Origin: Chryseobacterium camelliae
Lineage (GTDB): Bacteria; Bacteroidota; Bacteroidia; Flavobacteriales; Weeksellaceae
Reading direction: 5' to 3'
DNA length: 64,000 nucleotides
Assembly: GCF_027920545.1 (NCBI RefSeq)
Contig: NZ_CP115859.1
Location: 2,412,001 to 2,476,000, forward strand
The stretch's first letter is position 1. Each line of letters starts with the position of its first letter. Below are positions 8,296 to 15,840 of the stretch, in pieces. The notes beneath the pieces are model-generated. The model was not told where the DNA came from. It did not search any database and worked only from the letters and a program-made list of their open reading frames with translations. A program made the translations under genes and the position numbers.

Positions 8296-9798
8296 ATGAA
8301 AACAATGAAAAAATTAAAATATTTATCTTTTGCTTTAATCATAGTCTTATCCTTAATAAGTTGTGAAAGTGATCTGGAAACGGCTCCTACCAATCAGGCC
8401 AATGAAGCAGAGGTTTTTAAAACGGCAGAAAGTGCAGAAACGGTAATTAACGGAACCTGGGCTAAATTTAATGACGATGGTCCAACTTACGCCAACATCG
8501 GATATTCAACGGTATTGAGAACAAGTGATGCTATGGGGAGTGATGTCGCGGTTTTAACTAATAAATACGGATTTCCTGCGGCTTATGCTTTTACAGACCT
8601 GGTAAACAGCGCAGGAAGCAGACCGCTTTTTATCTGGAGTCTTCTGTATTCTACCATCAATAACATGAATAATGTAATTACCAGAATTGATGGAGCAGAA
8701 GGAAGTCAGGAGAAGAAAAACCAGGTGAAAGGTCAGGCAAAAGCTTTAAGGGCTTTTTGTTATCTGAACTTGGCAAGTTTTTATCAGTTCAGCTATTTGA
8801 AAGATAAAACAGCTTTAACAGCTCCGATTTACACAGAACCAACAACGACGAATTCAGTCGGAAAAAAAAGAGCAAGTCTGGAAGAAATTTATACTTTAAT
8901 TAAAAGTGACTTGACGGATGCAGATCAATTGCTTCAAAATTATTCAAGGAATAACAAGGATAAAATTGACAGATCGGTTGTGAATGGATTGTTGGCGAGA
9001 GTATATTTAAATACAGGTGACTGGACGAAAGCTGCAGCTTCAGCAAAAATCGCAAGAAACGGATATGCTTTAATGATTCCGGAAAAATATAAAGAAGGTT
9101 TCAACGATATCAGCAATGGAGAATGGATTTGGGGACACGGGCAGACTCAGGAACAATCGGGTGAAAGCTATGCTTTTCACTTTTTAGATGTATCGTCTTC
9201 GGGAAGTTATTATTACAGTTTTATGGCAGATCCTTATTTTAAAGATTTGTTTGATACCAATGATATTCGCTACTCTCTGTTTTCTTGGGATGGACTTCCT
9301 GGAAGAGAAGGCTTGTTGAGATATGCTAAATTTAAATTTAAAGCCAATTTAATTGCCGATATCGTTTACATGAGAGCAGCAGAAATGTATTTAATTGAAG
9401 CTGAAGCTGAAGCAAGAAATGGAAATGTTACCAATGCCGTAACGGTTTTAAATCAATTGAAATCGGCAAGAAATGCCAATCCATATTCCGGAGCTTTGGT
9501 GCAAAATGAAGTGATTAAAGAAGTTCTGATTGAAAGAAGAAAAGAATTATTCGGTGAAGGATTTTCTTTATCAGACATTATCAGAACACAAGGAACGGTG
9601 GTGAGAAAACCTTTCACCAATTCGAATGGGCAACCGATTCAGGTACAGATCACAACTCCTGCCGGAACGGTGAAGAATGTTAACGGAAGAGGTCACTCTG
9701 TATTTGCTTTTCCTGATCAGTCGGCTTTTGCTCCGAACAGTAGATATTATTTATTCTCAATTCCGCAGAAGGAGGTGGAGAATAATCCAAATTTATAG
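8296..9798 (+). CDS. SusD/RagB-family nutrient-binding lipoprotein
   Basis: A 500-residue surface lipoprotein that acts as the lid of the SusC barrel. The signal peptide ends in a lipobox LISC with Cys23. The N-terminal region matches SusD-like proteins (EVFKTAESAETVINGTWAKF), and the C-terminal ERRKELFGEGFSLSDIIR is the family hallmark. Tetratricopeptide-like helices lie between. It starts 8 bases after the susC stop and ends before a clear terminator, giving a two-gene operon under the S-box. The ATG at 8305 is a possible alternative start. The ligand cannot be read from sequence. Confidence 0.92.
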   Translation: MKTMKKLKYLSFALIIVLSLISCESDLETAPTNQANEAEVFKTAESAETVINGTWAKFNDDGPTYANIGYSTVLRTSDAMGSDVAVLTNKYGFPAAYAFTDLVNSAGSRPLFIWSLLYSTINNMNNVITRIDGAEGSQEKKNQVKGQAKALRAFCYLNLASFYQFSYLKDKTALTAPIYTEPTTTNSVGKKRASLEEIYTLIKSDLTDADQLLQNYSRNNKDKIDRSVVNGLLARVYLNTGDWTKAAASAKIARNGYALMIPEKYKEGFNDISNGEWIWGHGQTQEQSGESYAFHFLDVSSSGSYYYSFMADPYFKDLFDTNDIRYSLFSWDGLPGREGLLRYAKFKFKANLIADIVYMRAAEMYLIEAEAEARNGNVTNAVTVLNQLKSARNANPYSGALVQNEVIKEVLIERRKELFGEGFSLSDIIRTQGTVVRKPFTNSNGQPIQVQITTPAGTVKNVNGRGHSVFAFPDQSAFAPNSRYYLFSIPQKEVENNPNL

Positions 9799-9822
9799 TT
9801 TAGTTTTTTAAATTTTAAAGAG

Positions 9823-9856
9823 AAGTCACTGCTTTATGCGGTGGCTTTTGTTTTTA
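9823..9856 (+). terminator. SusCD operon terminator
   Basis: Ten-pair stem with two G-U pairs (9823-9832 with 9838-9847), loop TTTAT, followed by a T-rich tail. Confidence 0.8.
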
Positions 9857-10037
9857 ATTATAAAAATGTACTTTTTATTCTTTATATGGAAAAAATATTT
9901 CGCGAAGCTTTGAAAATACCTTCGTCAAATCAACTTGCTGATTCTTTCTTTGCCCACTTGAATAATGGATTATAAAATAAAACTTTGCGTTAAAAAATAA
10001 GTTCCTTGCCCATGAAATAATCTGATAAACTTAATTT

Positions 10038-10054
10038 TTGCAATAGCATTGCAA
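10038..10054 (+). promoter_or_regulatory. Palindromic operator upstream of the Fur-family gene
   Basis: TTGCAATAGCATTGCAA is a perfect 7-3-7 inverted repeat. It ends 12 bases before the -7 box at 10067. A near-copy lies at exactly the same distance from the ATPase promoter, so it is probably the binding site of the regulator encoded next to it. Confidence 0.75.
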
Positions 10055-10066
10055 TGACTTTAAAAA

Positions 10067-10074
10067 TACTTTTG
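10067..10074 (+). promoter_or_regulatory. -7 box of the Fur-family gene
   Basis: TACTTTTG fits TAnnTTTG. The palindrome would occupy the -33 region, which suits repression by blocking RNA polymerase. Confidence 0.5.
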
Positions 10075-10172
10075 TAGATCTTTAAAGAATTTCAACAGAC
10101 CTTAAAATGAACTGTTTAATGATGAACCATTGAAAAAACATTATCTTTAATGTGACATAAAAATCAGGCAAA

Positions 10173-10592
10173 ATGAAAACCGATATTGAAAATAAACTCA
10201 TCGATAAAAATACAAAACCTACAAGCATGAGGATTTTGGTGTACGACTTTCTGAGCTCTCAGGAAGCGGCTTTATCCTTGTCTGAAATCGAAAATCATTT
10301 TGAAAATGCTGATAGAACAACCATTTACCGAACTTTAAAAACTTTTGAGGAAAAGGGAATCGTTCACAGTATCCAGGAAAATACAACGACAAAATATAAA
10401 CTCTGTCATGATGGTTGTGATGAACAAACGCATAAAGACTGGCATCTCCATTTTTACTGTAAAATATGTAAACAGACCACTTGTAAAGAAGATATTTCCT
10501 TTCCGGAAAATGTCCAGACTCATTTCAGAATTGATGAAATAAGACTTTTTGCCAAAGGAATATGTGAAAACTGCCTCGAAAGTTTGCAATAG
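10173..10592 (+). CDS. Fur-family metal-responsive regulator (Zur-like)
   Basis: A 139-residue regulator with an N-terminal winged helix (DNA-recognition helix near TTIYRTLKTFEEKGIVH, residues 49-65). The C-terminal dimerisation domain has the metal-site stretch HLHFYCKICKQTTC and a closing CENC pair, so both CxxC pairs of the structural zinc site are present. Fur proteins normally bind DNA when loaded with metal. The adjacent zinc-type exporter and shared operators suggest a role in zinc or another transition metal. The stop codon overlaps the second operator. It lacks the poly-His stretch of classical Fur. Zur, Per and Mur cannot be told apart from sequence alone. Confidence 0.88.
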   Translation: MKTDIENKLIDKNTKPTSMRILVYDFLSSQEAALSLSEIENHFENADRTTIYRTLKTFEEKGIVHSIQENTTTKYKLCHDGCDEQTHKDWHLHFYCKICKQTTCKEDISFPENVQTHFRIDEIRLFAKGICENCLESLQ

Positions 10593-10600
10593 TGTTGCAT
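10584..10600 (+). promoter_or_regulatory. Second Fur-type operator, before the P-type ATPase
   Basis: TTGCAATAGTGTTGCAT is a 7-3-7 palindrome that matches the operator at 10038 at 14 of 17 positions. It overlaps the stop codon of the regulator gene and lies 12 bases before the -7 box, exactly as at the first site. Confidence 0.75.
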
Positions 10601-10612
10601 AGCGTTTACGTT

Positions 10613-10620
10613 TAATTTTG
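10613..10620 (+). promoter_or_regulatory. -7 box of the P-type ATPase gene
   Basis: TAATTTTG fits TAnnTTTG and lies 15 bases before the ATPase ATG. Confidence 0.55.
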
Positions 10621-10635
10621 ATAAAAATTTAAGTT

Positions 10636-12588
10636 ATGGAAGAATGTTGCAGTACAAAGCCACAAAAAGAAAATCATCACAATCATGAAGGTCATGATCA
10701 CGATCATTCTCATGATGCAGGAGATCAATCTACTTTTCAGATGTTTCTTCCTGCAATAATCTCTTTTGTGTTGCTGATAACCGGGATCGCTTTAGATCAT
10801 TACATAAAACCTGATTGGTTTACCGGCTGGATTCGCGTGGTTTGGTATTTAATCGCTTACATTCCTGTTGGATTGCCCGTTTTGAAGGAAGCTTATGAAA
10901 GCATTCTAAAAGGTGATGTTTTCTCTGAGTTTTTCTTAATGGGAATTGCAACCGTCGGAGCTTTTGCTATTGGCGAATATCCGGAAGGGGTTGCCGTAAT
11001 GCTTTTTTATTCCGTTGGGGAAGTTTTTCAGGCAATGGCAGTAACGAGAGCAAAAAGCAATATCAAATCGCTGCTCGATCAGCGTCCTGATGAAGTGACT
11101 ATTTTAAAAGACGGAAAACCTCAAACCGTAAAAGCTGAAAAAGTAAATATTGGTGAGATTATCCAATTGAAATCCGGTGAAAAGCTGGGATTAGACGGAG
11201 GATTATTATCAGAAACAGCCTCTTTCAATACTGCTGCACTGACCGGTGAAAGTAAACCCGACACCAAAACCAAAGGTGAAACTGTATTGGCTGGAATGAT
11301 TAACCTGAATACTGTAAGTCAGGTAAAAGTGACAACAGCATACAAAGACAGTAAGCTGAGCAAAATTTTGGAATTGGTGCAAAATGCAACCGCTCAAAAG
11401 GCTCCAACTGAACTATTCATCCGGAAATTTGCAAAGATCTATACTCCAATTGTTGTATTTCTCGCTATCGGAATTACGTTGTTGCCGTATTTCTTCGTAG
11501 AAGATTATCAGTTTAAAACATGGCTGTACAGGGCATTGGTGTTCTTGGTAATTTCTTGTCCTTGTGCATTGGTAATTTCCATTCCGTTGGGATATTTTGG
11601 GGGAATCGGAGCGGGAAGCCGAAATGGAATTTTGTTTAAAGGAAGCAATTTCCTCGATGTTTTAGCCAATGCTCAAAACGTGGTAATGGATAAAACCGGA
11701 ACCATGACAGAAGGCGTATTTAAAGTTCAGGAAGTAAATTTTAAAAATGAGTTTAATAAGGTTGAAATCCTGAAATTCGTTAATGCGCTTGAAAGTAAAA
11801 GTTCTCATCCCGTTGCAACGGCAATCCATGAATATGTCGGAGAAATTGATCATTCGGTTCAGTTGGAAAATGTTGAAGAAATTGCAGGACATGGTTTGAA
11901 AGCAACCATTAACGGAAAAGAATTGTTGGTTGGGAACTTCAAACTGATGGATAAATTTAATATCAATTATGATATCAAGCCTGAAAATATTGTTTATACT
12001 TTAATTGCTGTTGCTTATGATCAAAAGTTTGTCGGGTATCTTACGATTGCAGATTCTATCAAACCTGATGCGCAATTGACAATTAATAAATTAACCTCAT
12101 TGAACGTAAAAACGACGATGTTGAGCGGTGATAAGACTTCTGTTGTAAAATACGTTGCAGAGACACTGGGAATTCAAAATGCATACGGAGATCTGCTTCC
12201 TGAAGACAAAGTAAATAAAGTCAAGGAAATTAAAGCCAAAAATCAAATGGTGGCTTTTGTCGGAGATGGAGTTAATGATGCTCCTGTTGTGGCTTTAAGC
12301 GATGTAGGAATTGCAATGGGCGGCTTGGGAAGTGATGCGACTATTGAAACTGCTGATGTGGTTATTCAGGATGATATGCCAAGCAAAATTCCTATGGCAA
12401 TCAATATCGGAAAGCAAACTAAAAAAATAGTTTGGCAGAATATTATTTTGGCATTTGCCGTTAAAGCGGTGGTGCTTATCCTGGGAGCAGGAGGTTTGGC
12501 GACAATGTGGGAAGCGGTGTTTGCCGATGTAGGAGTTGCCTTGCTCGCTATTTTAAACGCGGTCAGAATTCAACGGATGAAGTTTTAA
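10636..12588 (+). CDS. Heavy-metal P1B-type ATPase, zinc/cadmium exporter type
   Basis: An inner-membrane pump that uses ATP to export divalent metal. Visible motifs are CPC at residues 308-310 (ion site), the phosphorylation site DKTGTMT near residue 352, the SSHP motif and GDGVND. The last membrane helices carry FAVKAVV and FADVGVA, where the Lys and Asp correspond to ligands typical of the P1B-2 (ZntA, Zn/Cd/Pb) group. The usual HMA domain is missing. Instead there is a short N-terminal tail with CC and a His/Asp-rich run (residues 4-30), which may sense or gather metal. At 650 residues it is shorter than ZntA (about 730). It lies in tandem with its probable regulator. Confidence 0.9.
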   Translation: MEECCSTKPQKENHHNHEGHDHDHSHDAGDQSTFQMFLPAIISFVLLITGIALDHYIKPDWFTGWIRVVWYLIAYIPVGLPVLKEAYESILKGDVFSEFFLMGIATVGAFAIGEYPEGVAVMLFYSVGEVFQAMAVTRAKSNIKSLLDQRPDEVTILKDGKPQTVKAEKVNIGEIIQLKSGEKLGLDGGLLSETASFNTAALTGESKPDTKTKGETVLAGMINLNTVSQVKVTTAYKDSKLSKILELVQNATAQKAPTELFIRKFAKIYTPIVVFLAIGITLLPYFFVEDYQFKTWLYRALVFLVISCPCALVISIPLGYFGGIGAGSRNGILFKGSNFLDVLANAQNVVMDKTGTMTEGVFKVQEVNFKNEFNKVEILKFVNALESKSSHPVATAIHEYVGEIDHSVQLENVEEIAGHGLKATINGKELLVGNFKLMDKFNINYDIKPENIVYTLIAVAYDQKFVGYLTIADSIKPDAQLTINKLTSLNVKTTMLSGDKTSVVKYVAETLGIQNAYGDLLPEDKVNKVKEIKAKNQMVAFVGDGVNDAPVVALSDVGIAMGGLGSDATIETADVVIQDDMPSKIPMAINIGKQTKKIVWQNIILAFAVKAVVLILGAGGLATMWEAVFADVGVALLAILNAVRIQRMKF

Positions 12589-12607
12589 AATTAAATTGTA
12601 AATAATC

Positions 12608-12674
12608 TCCCACAGATTCCACGAATCTCACAGATGAAAAATAAATAACTCTGTGATCTGAGAAATCTGTGGGA
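12608..12674. repeat. Intergenic palindrome, copy B
   Basis: Perfect 11-base outer arms TCCCACAGATT (12608-12618) and AATCTGTGGGA (12664-12674). An imperfect inner repeat of CACAGAT/CTGTGAT lies between them. There is no T run, so a simple terminator is unlikely. It resembles copy A at 4397-4460. Confidence 0.6.
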
Positions 12675-12729
12675 ACTAAAATAGCAATGACTTTCATCAT
12701 AAATCAATCCTAAAAACAAAATTCAGTAG

Positions 12730-12737
12730 TATATTTG
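12730..12737 (+). promoter_or_regulatory. Promoter of the small Cys-rich protein gene
   Basis: TATATTTG fits TAnnTTTG, 18 bases before the proposed TTG start. Confidence 0.5.
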
Positions 12738-12755
12738 TAGGAGAGAAATTAATCG

Positions 12756-13118
12756 TTGAAGTTTTTCATTTCCATATTTATTATTTTCACGATCGTAATA
12801 CGTCCTGTGTTGCCATTGGTTAATTATGCGGTTAATTATGATTACATCGTAAAAAATCTTTGTGAAAAAAGACAGGTTCCTCAATCTACGTGTAAGGGAA
12901 AATGCTACGTTGAAAAAGAACTGGCAAAAACAGAAAAACAATCCAACAATAATCAAAATGTGAAAATTACGGGCATGGATTTTTTTCTGGCCCATGAAAT
13001 TCTTTTTGTTTCAGACAAAGATGAACTTGATCCTCTGATGAAAAATCCAAATTCGGATTACATCAATTCTCATACTTCAGAGTATTTCTTCAAGATATTC
13101 CATCCTCCTTTGGTTTAA
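12756..13118 (+). CDS. Small membrane-anchored Cys protein, unknown function
   Basis: 120 residues if started at TTG 12756. A purine-rich AGGAGAG lies about 10 bases upstream and supports this start, and no ATG occurs before the hydrophobic segment. Residues 3-25 form a membrane helix or signal anchor. The motif NYDYIVKNLC...STCKGKCYV...KELAK carries three Cys and looks like a family I remember from other Bacteroidetes near metal-related genes, but I cannot name it. It precedes a YHS lipoprotein and an SCO protein, which hints at copper or thiol chemistry. Function inferred from context only. Confidence 0.65.
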   Translation: MKFFISIFIIFTIVIRPVLPLVNYAVNYDYIVKNLCEKRQVPQSTCKGKCYVEKELAKTEKQSNNNQNVKITGMDFFLAHEILFVSDKDELDPLMKNPNSDYINSHTSEYFFKIFHPPLV

Positions 13119-13281
13119 TTTTTTTCAACGATATTTTTAGTTTGAATTTGACTGTTAAGATTTCTTAATGTATTTTAAGGCTTTCAATGTTCTTAATGGT
13201 TCAAAAATAAATTCTACTAATAGTATATTGGTTTAAAGCCAATCAATATTCATTCAATATTATTAATTTCAATTTTAAAAA

Positions 13282-13557
13282 ATGAAATCGAAAATTATTT
13301 TGACGGCATTATTGTCCGTTTCATTATTTGCGTGTGCTCAGGAAACCCCTAAAGTAAAGCATAAAAAAAGTTCTACCTCTTCAAAATCAAATAAGACAAA
13401 ATTAAAATTTGTCAATGCTGTAGATCCTATCTGTAATATGCCGACAGAAGCTGATATGAAAGACACGGCAGTGTATAAAAATAAAACGTACGGTTTTTGC
13501 AGTTCATACTGTAAAGATGAGTTTAAGAAAAACCCTGAAAAATATGCAAAAAAATAA
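13282..13557 (+). CDS. YHS-domain lipoprotein
   Basis: A 91-residue periplasmic lipoprotein. The signal peptide ends in LFAC (Cys18). A Lys/Ser-rich linker follows (residues 25-43). The YHS domain occupies the rest, with DPICNM near residue 49 and FCSSYCKDEFKKNPEKY near residues 74-90. YHS domains are small metal-linked modules, often found with copper transporters and hydrolases. The Cys residues suit copper or another soft metal. The SCO gene begins inside its last 14 bases, so the two are translated together. A palindrome at 13227-13243 lies in its leader. Confidence 0.85.
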   Translation: MKSKIILTALLSVSLFACAQETPKVKHKKSSTSSKSNKTKLKFVNAVDPICNMPTEADMKDTAVYKNKTYGFCSSYCKDEFKKNPEKYAKK

Positions 13558-14224
13558 GCAGGATGTCAAAGCAAAAAGTAAAGTAATAATTCCTTTAGTG
13601 GTTATTGCTTTGCTTTTTCTGGGTATTGGTGTAGGATTTGGGTATTTTAAAAAGAATCTTTATACTGTGATGAAAGTTCCTGATTTTGAATTGACAGATC
13701 AGAACAATAGAAAAATCACCAATAAAGATATGTCGGGAAAGGTATATCTGGTAGAATTTTTCTTCAGTAAATGTCCGACAATCTGCCCGGTGATGAATAC
13801 CAATATGAGAGCGATCGAGGATGAAATTAATAATCCTGATTTCGGAATCATCTCCATTAGTATAGATCCTACAAATGATACCCCGGAATTATTAAAAGAA
13901 CATGCTGAAAAAATTGGAGTAAAATCCCCGAACTGGCATTTTCTGACTGGAGACAGGGGTTATATCGGGAAACTGGCGGATCAGTTTAATATCTATGTAG
14001 GGGATAAAGAAGATGAAAGCGAAAGTTTGAATCACAGCGGAATGATTGCACTTGTTGATCAGGACGGGAATATCCGCTGCAGGTATAATAAAGACAATAT
14101 GCCGATTCTTTATTATTCCGGGTTAAATTATGCTGATCCGGAAGGAAAAACTCCGAAACTGACAGGAAAGTATCATCCCGACAGAGAAATTTTAATCGAG
14201 GATATTAAGAGATTATTGAAATAA
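13544..14224 (+). CDS. SCO1/SenC-family copper/thiol protein
   Basis: A 226-residue membrane-anchored thioredoxin-fold protein. One membrane helix lies at about residues 14-34. The copper/redox motif CPTIC (CxxxC) lies in FSKCPTICPVM, and the distal His ligand in LNHSGMIALVDQ. SCO proteins deliver copper to the CuA site of cytochrome c oxidase or reduce its cysteines, acting on the periplasmic side. I chose the ATG at 13544, which overlaps the YHS gene by 14 bases; an in-frame start at 13517 would lengthen the overlap without adding a feature. No oxidase genes are nearby. Confidence 0.92.
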   Translation: MQKNKQDVKAKSKVIIPLVVIALLFLGIGVGFGYFKKNLYTVMKVPDFELTDQNNRKITNKDMSGKVYLVEFFFSKCPTICPVMNTNMRAIEDEINNPDFGIISISIDPTNDTPELLKEHAEKIGVKSPNWHFLTGDRGYIGKLADQFNIYVGDKEDESESLNHSGMIALVDQDGNIRCRYNKDNMPILYYSGLNYADPEGKTPKLTGKYHPDREILIEDIKRLLK

Positions 14225-14315
14225 AGGGTGGAAGCCAGGTGATGGAATAGGGAAGTGATTCATGTAGTATTAGTAAACTTCCAGCCTCCAAATCCCATCT
14301 TCCAGCCATAGTATA
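14225..14315. repeat. Intergenic inverted repeat with GGCTGGAAG words
   Basis: The left half (about 14227-14255) contains GGTGGAAGCC and GGAATAGGGAAGT. The right half (about 14277-14309) contains ACTTCCAGCC and CATCTTCCAGCC. The halves are imperfect reverse complements. It fills the SCO/SOD gap and looks like a dispersed palindromic repeat. Confidence 0.5.
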
Positions 14316-14334
14316 AACCAAAAAACAAAACGTT

Positions 14335-15009
14335 ATGAAGATTATGAAAATTGCTGCCTTAAGTGCAGTATTTGCGGCGCAGTTTGCGTTTGGCCAGTTT
14401 AAGCAGACCGCTTTACCTTACACTTATAATGCGTTGGAGGGAAATATTGATGCACAAACTATGGAAATTCATTATTCAAAACATGCAGCGGCGTATGTAG
14501 CCAATTTGAATAAAGCTATTGCCGGAACTCCACAGGAGAAACAGACTTTGTTTCAGATTATGTCGAATGTTTCAAAGCTGCCGCCTGCAGTGAGAAACAA
14601 TGCGGGAGGTCATTACAATCACGAACTGTTCTGGACGGTTTTAACACCTGAGAAAAATACGCAGCCGTCTGCAAAACTGACTAAAGCTATCAATGATGCT
14701 TTCGGAAGCATGGACGCTTTTAAAGAAAAAATGTCTAAAGCGGGAGCAGATCGTTTTGGTTCTGGATGGGCTTGGTTATCTGTTGATAAAAATGGAAAAT
14801 TATTTGTTTCTTCAACGCCTAATCAGGATAATCCTTTGATGGATGTAGTAGAAGAGAAAGGGACGCCGATTTTTGGGATTGACGTTTGGGAGCATGCTTA
14901 TTATTTAAAATATCAGAATAAAAGAGCTGATTATTTAACTGCCATCTGGAACGTAACAAACTGGAAGGAAATCAGTAGAAGATACGAAGAAGCGATCGGC
15001 AAAAAATAA
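14335..15009 (+). CDS. Superoxide dismutase (Fe/Mn), exported
   Basis: It converts superoxide to oxygen and hydrogen peroxide. Metal ligands lie in the motifs IHYSKHAAAY, GGHYNHELFW and DVWEHAYYLKY, all intact. An N-terminal signal peptide (about residues 1-20, ending AQFAFG) precedes the enzyme, so it should work in the periplasm, unlike the usual cytosolic form. At 224 residues it is about 20 longer than cytosolic SODs, which matches the signal. ATG 14335 and 14344 are both possible starts. Iron versus manganese cannot be settled by eye. It follows the copper/redox group after a repeat. Confidence 0.93.
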   Translation: MKIMKIAALSAVFAAQFAFGQFKQTALPYTYNALEGNIDAQTMEIHYSKHAAAYVANLNKAIAGTPQEKQTLFQIMSNVSKLPPAVRNNAGGHYNHELFWTVLTPEKNTQPSAKLTKAINDAFGSMDAFKEKMSKAGADRFGSGWAWLSVDKNGKLFVSSTPNQDNPLMDVVEEKGTPIFGIDVWEHAYYLKYQNKRADYLTAIWNVTNWKEISRRYEEAIGKK

Positions 15010-15022
15010 TTATTGAATGAAT

Positions 15023-15097
15023 TAATTTACAGCATATTACTTACTTTATTCGTGGTATTCAGGCCTCTGGTTCCATGCTGGGATATGCTGTAAATTA
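15023..15097. repeat. 15-base inverted repeat around a 45-base core
   Basis: The perfect arms TAATTTACAGCATAT (15023-15037) and ATATGCTGTAAATTA (15083-15097) flank a GC-richer core. There is no T run. It resembles a small palindromic element more than a terminator. It sits between the SOD gene and the tRNA-Glu genes. Confidence 0.6.
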
Positions 15098-15237
15098 TAT
15101 ATCTCTGAAATATTTTGTCAATTCCGGATAACTGTAAAAGACACCGCAAAATAAACTTTGTTTCCCGGAAATCTGAATGTAAATTCATTACTTGTAGCAT
15201 AAATAAAAAAAGACAAATGATAAATCACTTGTCTTTG

Positions 15238-15309
15238 TAGCCCGTAGGGGAATCGAACCCCTCTTACCAGAATGAAAATCTGAGGTCCTAACCGATAGAC
15301 GAACGGGCC
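15238..15309 (-). tRNA. tRNA-Glu(TTC), copy 1
   Basis: 72 bases. The reverse strand folds as a cloverleaf: acceptor GGCCCGT/ACGGGCT, an anticodon loop TTTTCAT giving anticodon TTC, and T-arm GGTTCGATTCC. It is identical in sequence to copy 2 at 15379-15450. Confidence 0.95.
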
Positions 15310-15378
15310 CTCTATCTTCCATTAATCGAAATTAATGTGTTAGTTTTGTTTTTATAAGTTTATCAACTCTTAGTTTTG

Positions 15379-15450
15379 TAGCCCGTAGGGGAATCGAACC
15401 CCTCTTACCAGAATGAAAATCTGAGGTCCTAACCGATAGACGAACGGGCC
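15379..15450 (-). tRNA. tRNA-Glu(TTC), copy 2
   Basis: Identical 72-base sequence to copy 1, with 69 bases between them. Its 5' end lies 11 bases beyond the rpsT stop, so it may be processed from a shared minus-strand transcript. Confidence 0.95.
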
Positions 15451-15461
15451 TACTATACTTA

Positions 15462-15716
15462 TTAAGCTAGTTTATTAACGTGCTTAGTTAATTTGCTTTT
15501 CAAGTTAGCCGCTTTGTTTTTGTGGATAATGTTTTTCTTAGCTAATTTATCCAACAAAGAGATAACCTTTGGCAACTGCTCAGCAGCAGCAGCTTTATCT
15601 TCTTCATTTCTTAATACTTTCAAAGCTGTTCTAGCAGTTTTGTGATAGTATCTGTTACGAAGTTTTCTAGCTTCGTTTTGTCTAATTCTTTTTAATGCTG
15701 ATTTATGATTTGCCAT
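15462..15716 (-). CDS. rpsT: 30S ribosomal protein S20
   Basis: 84 residues, lysine- and arginine-rich, beginning [21 protein letters not shown], the family signature. It binds 16S rRNA early in small-subunit assembly. The upstream in-frame ATG at 15737 would add MHSHLND, which is not conserved, so I chose 15716. It lies between tRNA-Glu genes on the same strand. It is not part of the ribosomal superoperon at 34.7-57.6 kb. Confidence 0.95.
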   Translation of the reverse strand: MANHKSALKRIRQNEARKLRNRYYHKTARTALKVLRNEEDKAAAAEQLPKVISLLDKLAKKNIIHKNKAANLKSKLTKHVNKLA

Positions 15717-15840
15717 ATCGTTCAAATGTGAGTGCAAAAGTATAAACTTTTTTTTTATCTACCAAATTTATTTTTAAAAAATTTAAAATATTTTGGTTTT
15801 TAAATTTATTCTCTCGCGAGTTAATTTATTTCTTATTTGG

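Larger units (their letters stand above)
9799..10172. other. Intergenic region between susD-like and fur-like genes
   Basis: It contains the SusCD terminator (9823-9856), a degenerate stretch with words such as ACTTTGCGTTAAAA, and the operator/promoter of the Fur-family gene (10038-10074). A 29-codon frame begins at about 9886 but has no support as a gene. Confidence 0.6.

Noticed and set aside
9886..9975. A 29-codon frame starting MEKIFREALKIPSSNQ in the gap before the Fur-like gene
   Set aside because: Short, no promoter, and embedded in degenerate intergenic sequence. Its C-terminal part looks like repetitive text seen elsewhere in such genomes.
13227..13243. Palindrome ATTGGTTTAAAGCCAAT before the YHS gene
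   Set aside because: A 7-3-7-like repeat, but no second copy was seen and I know no matching regulator; listed only as a possible site.
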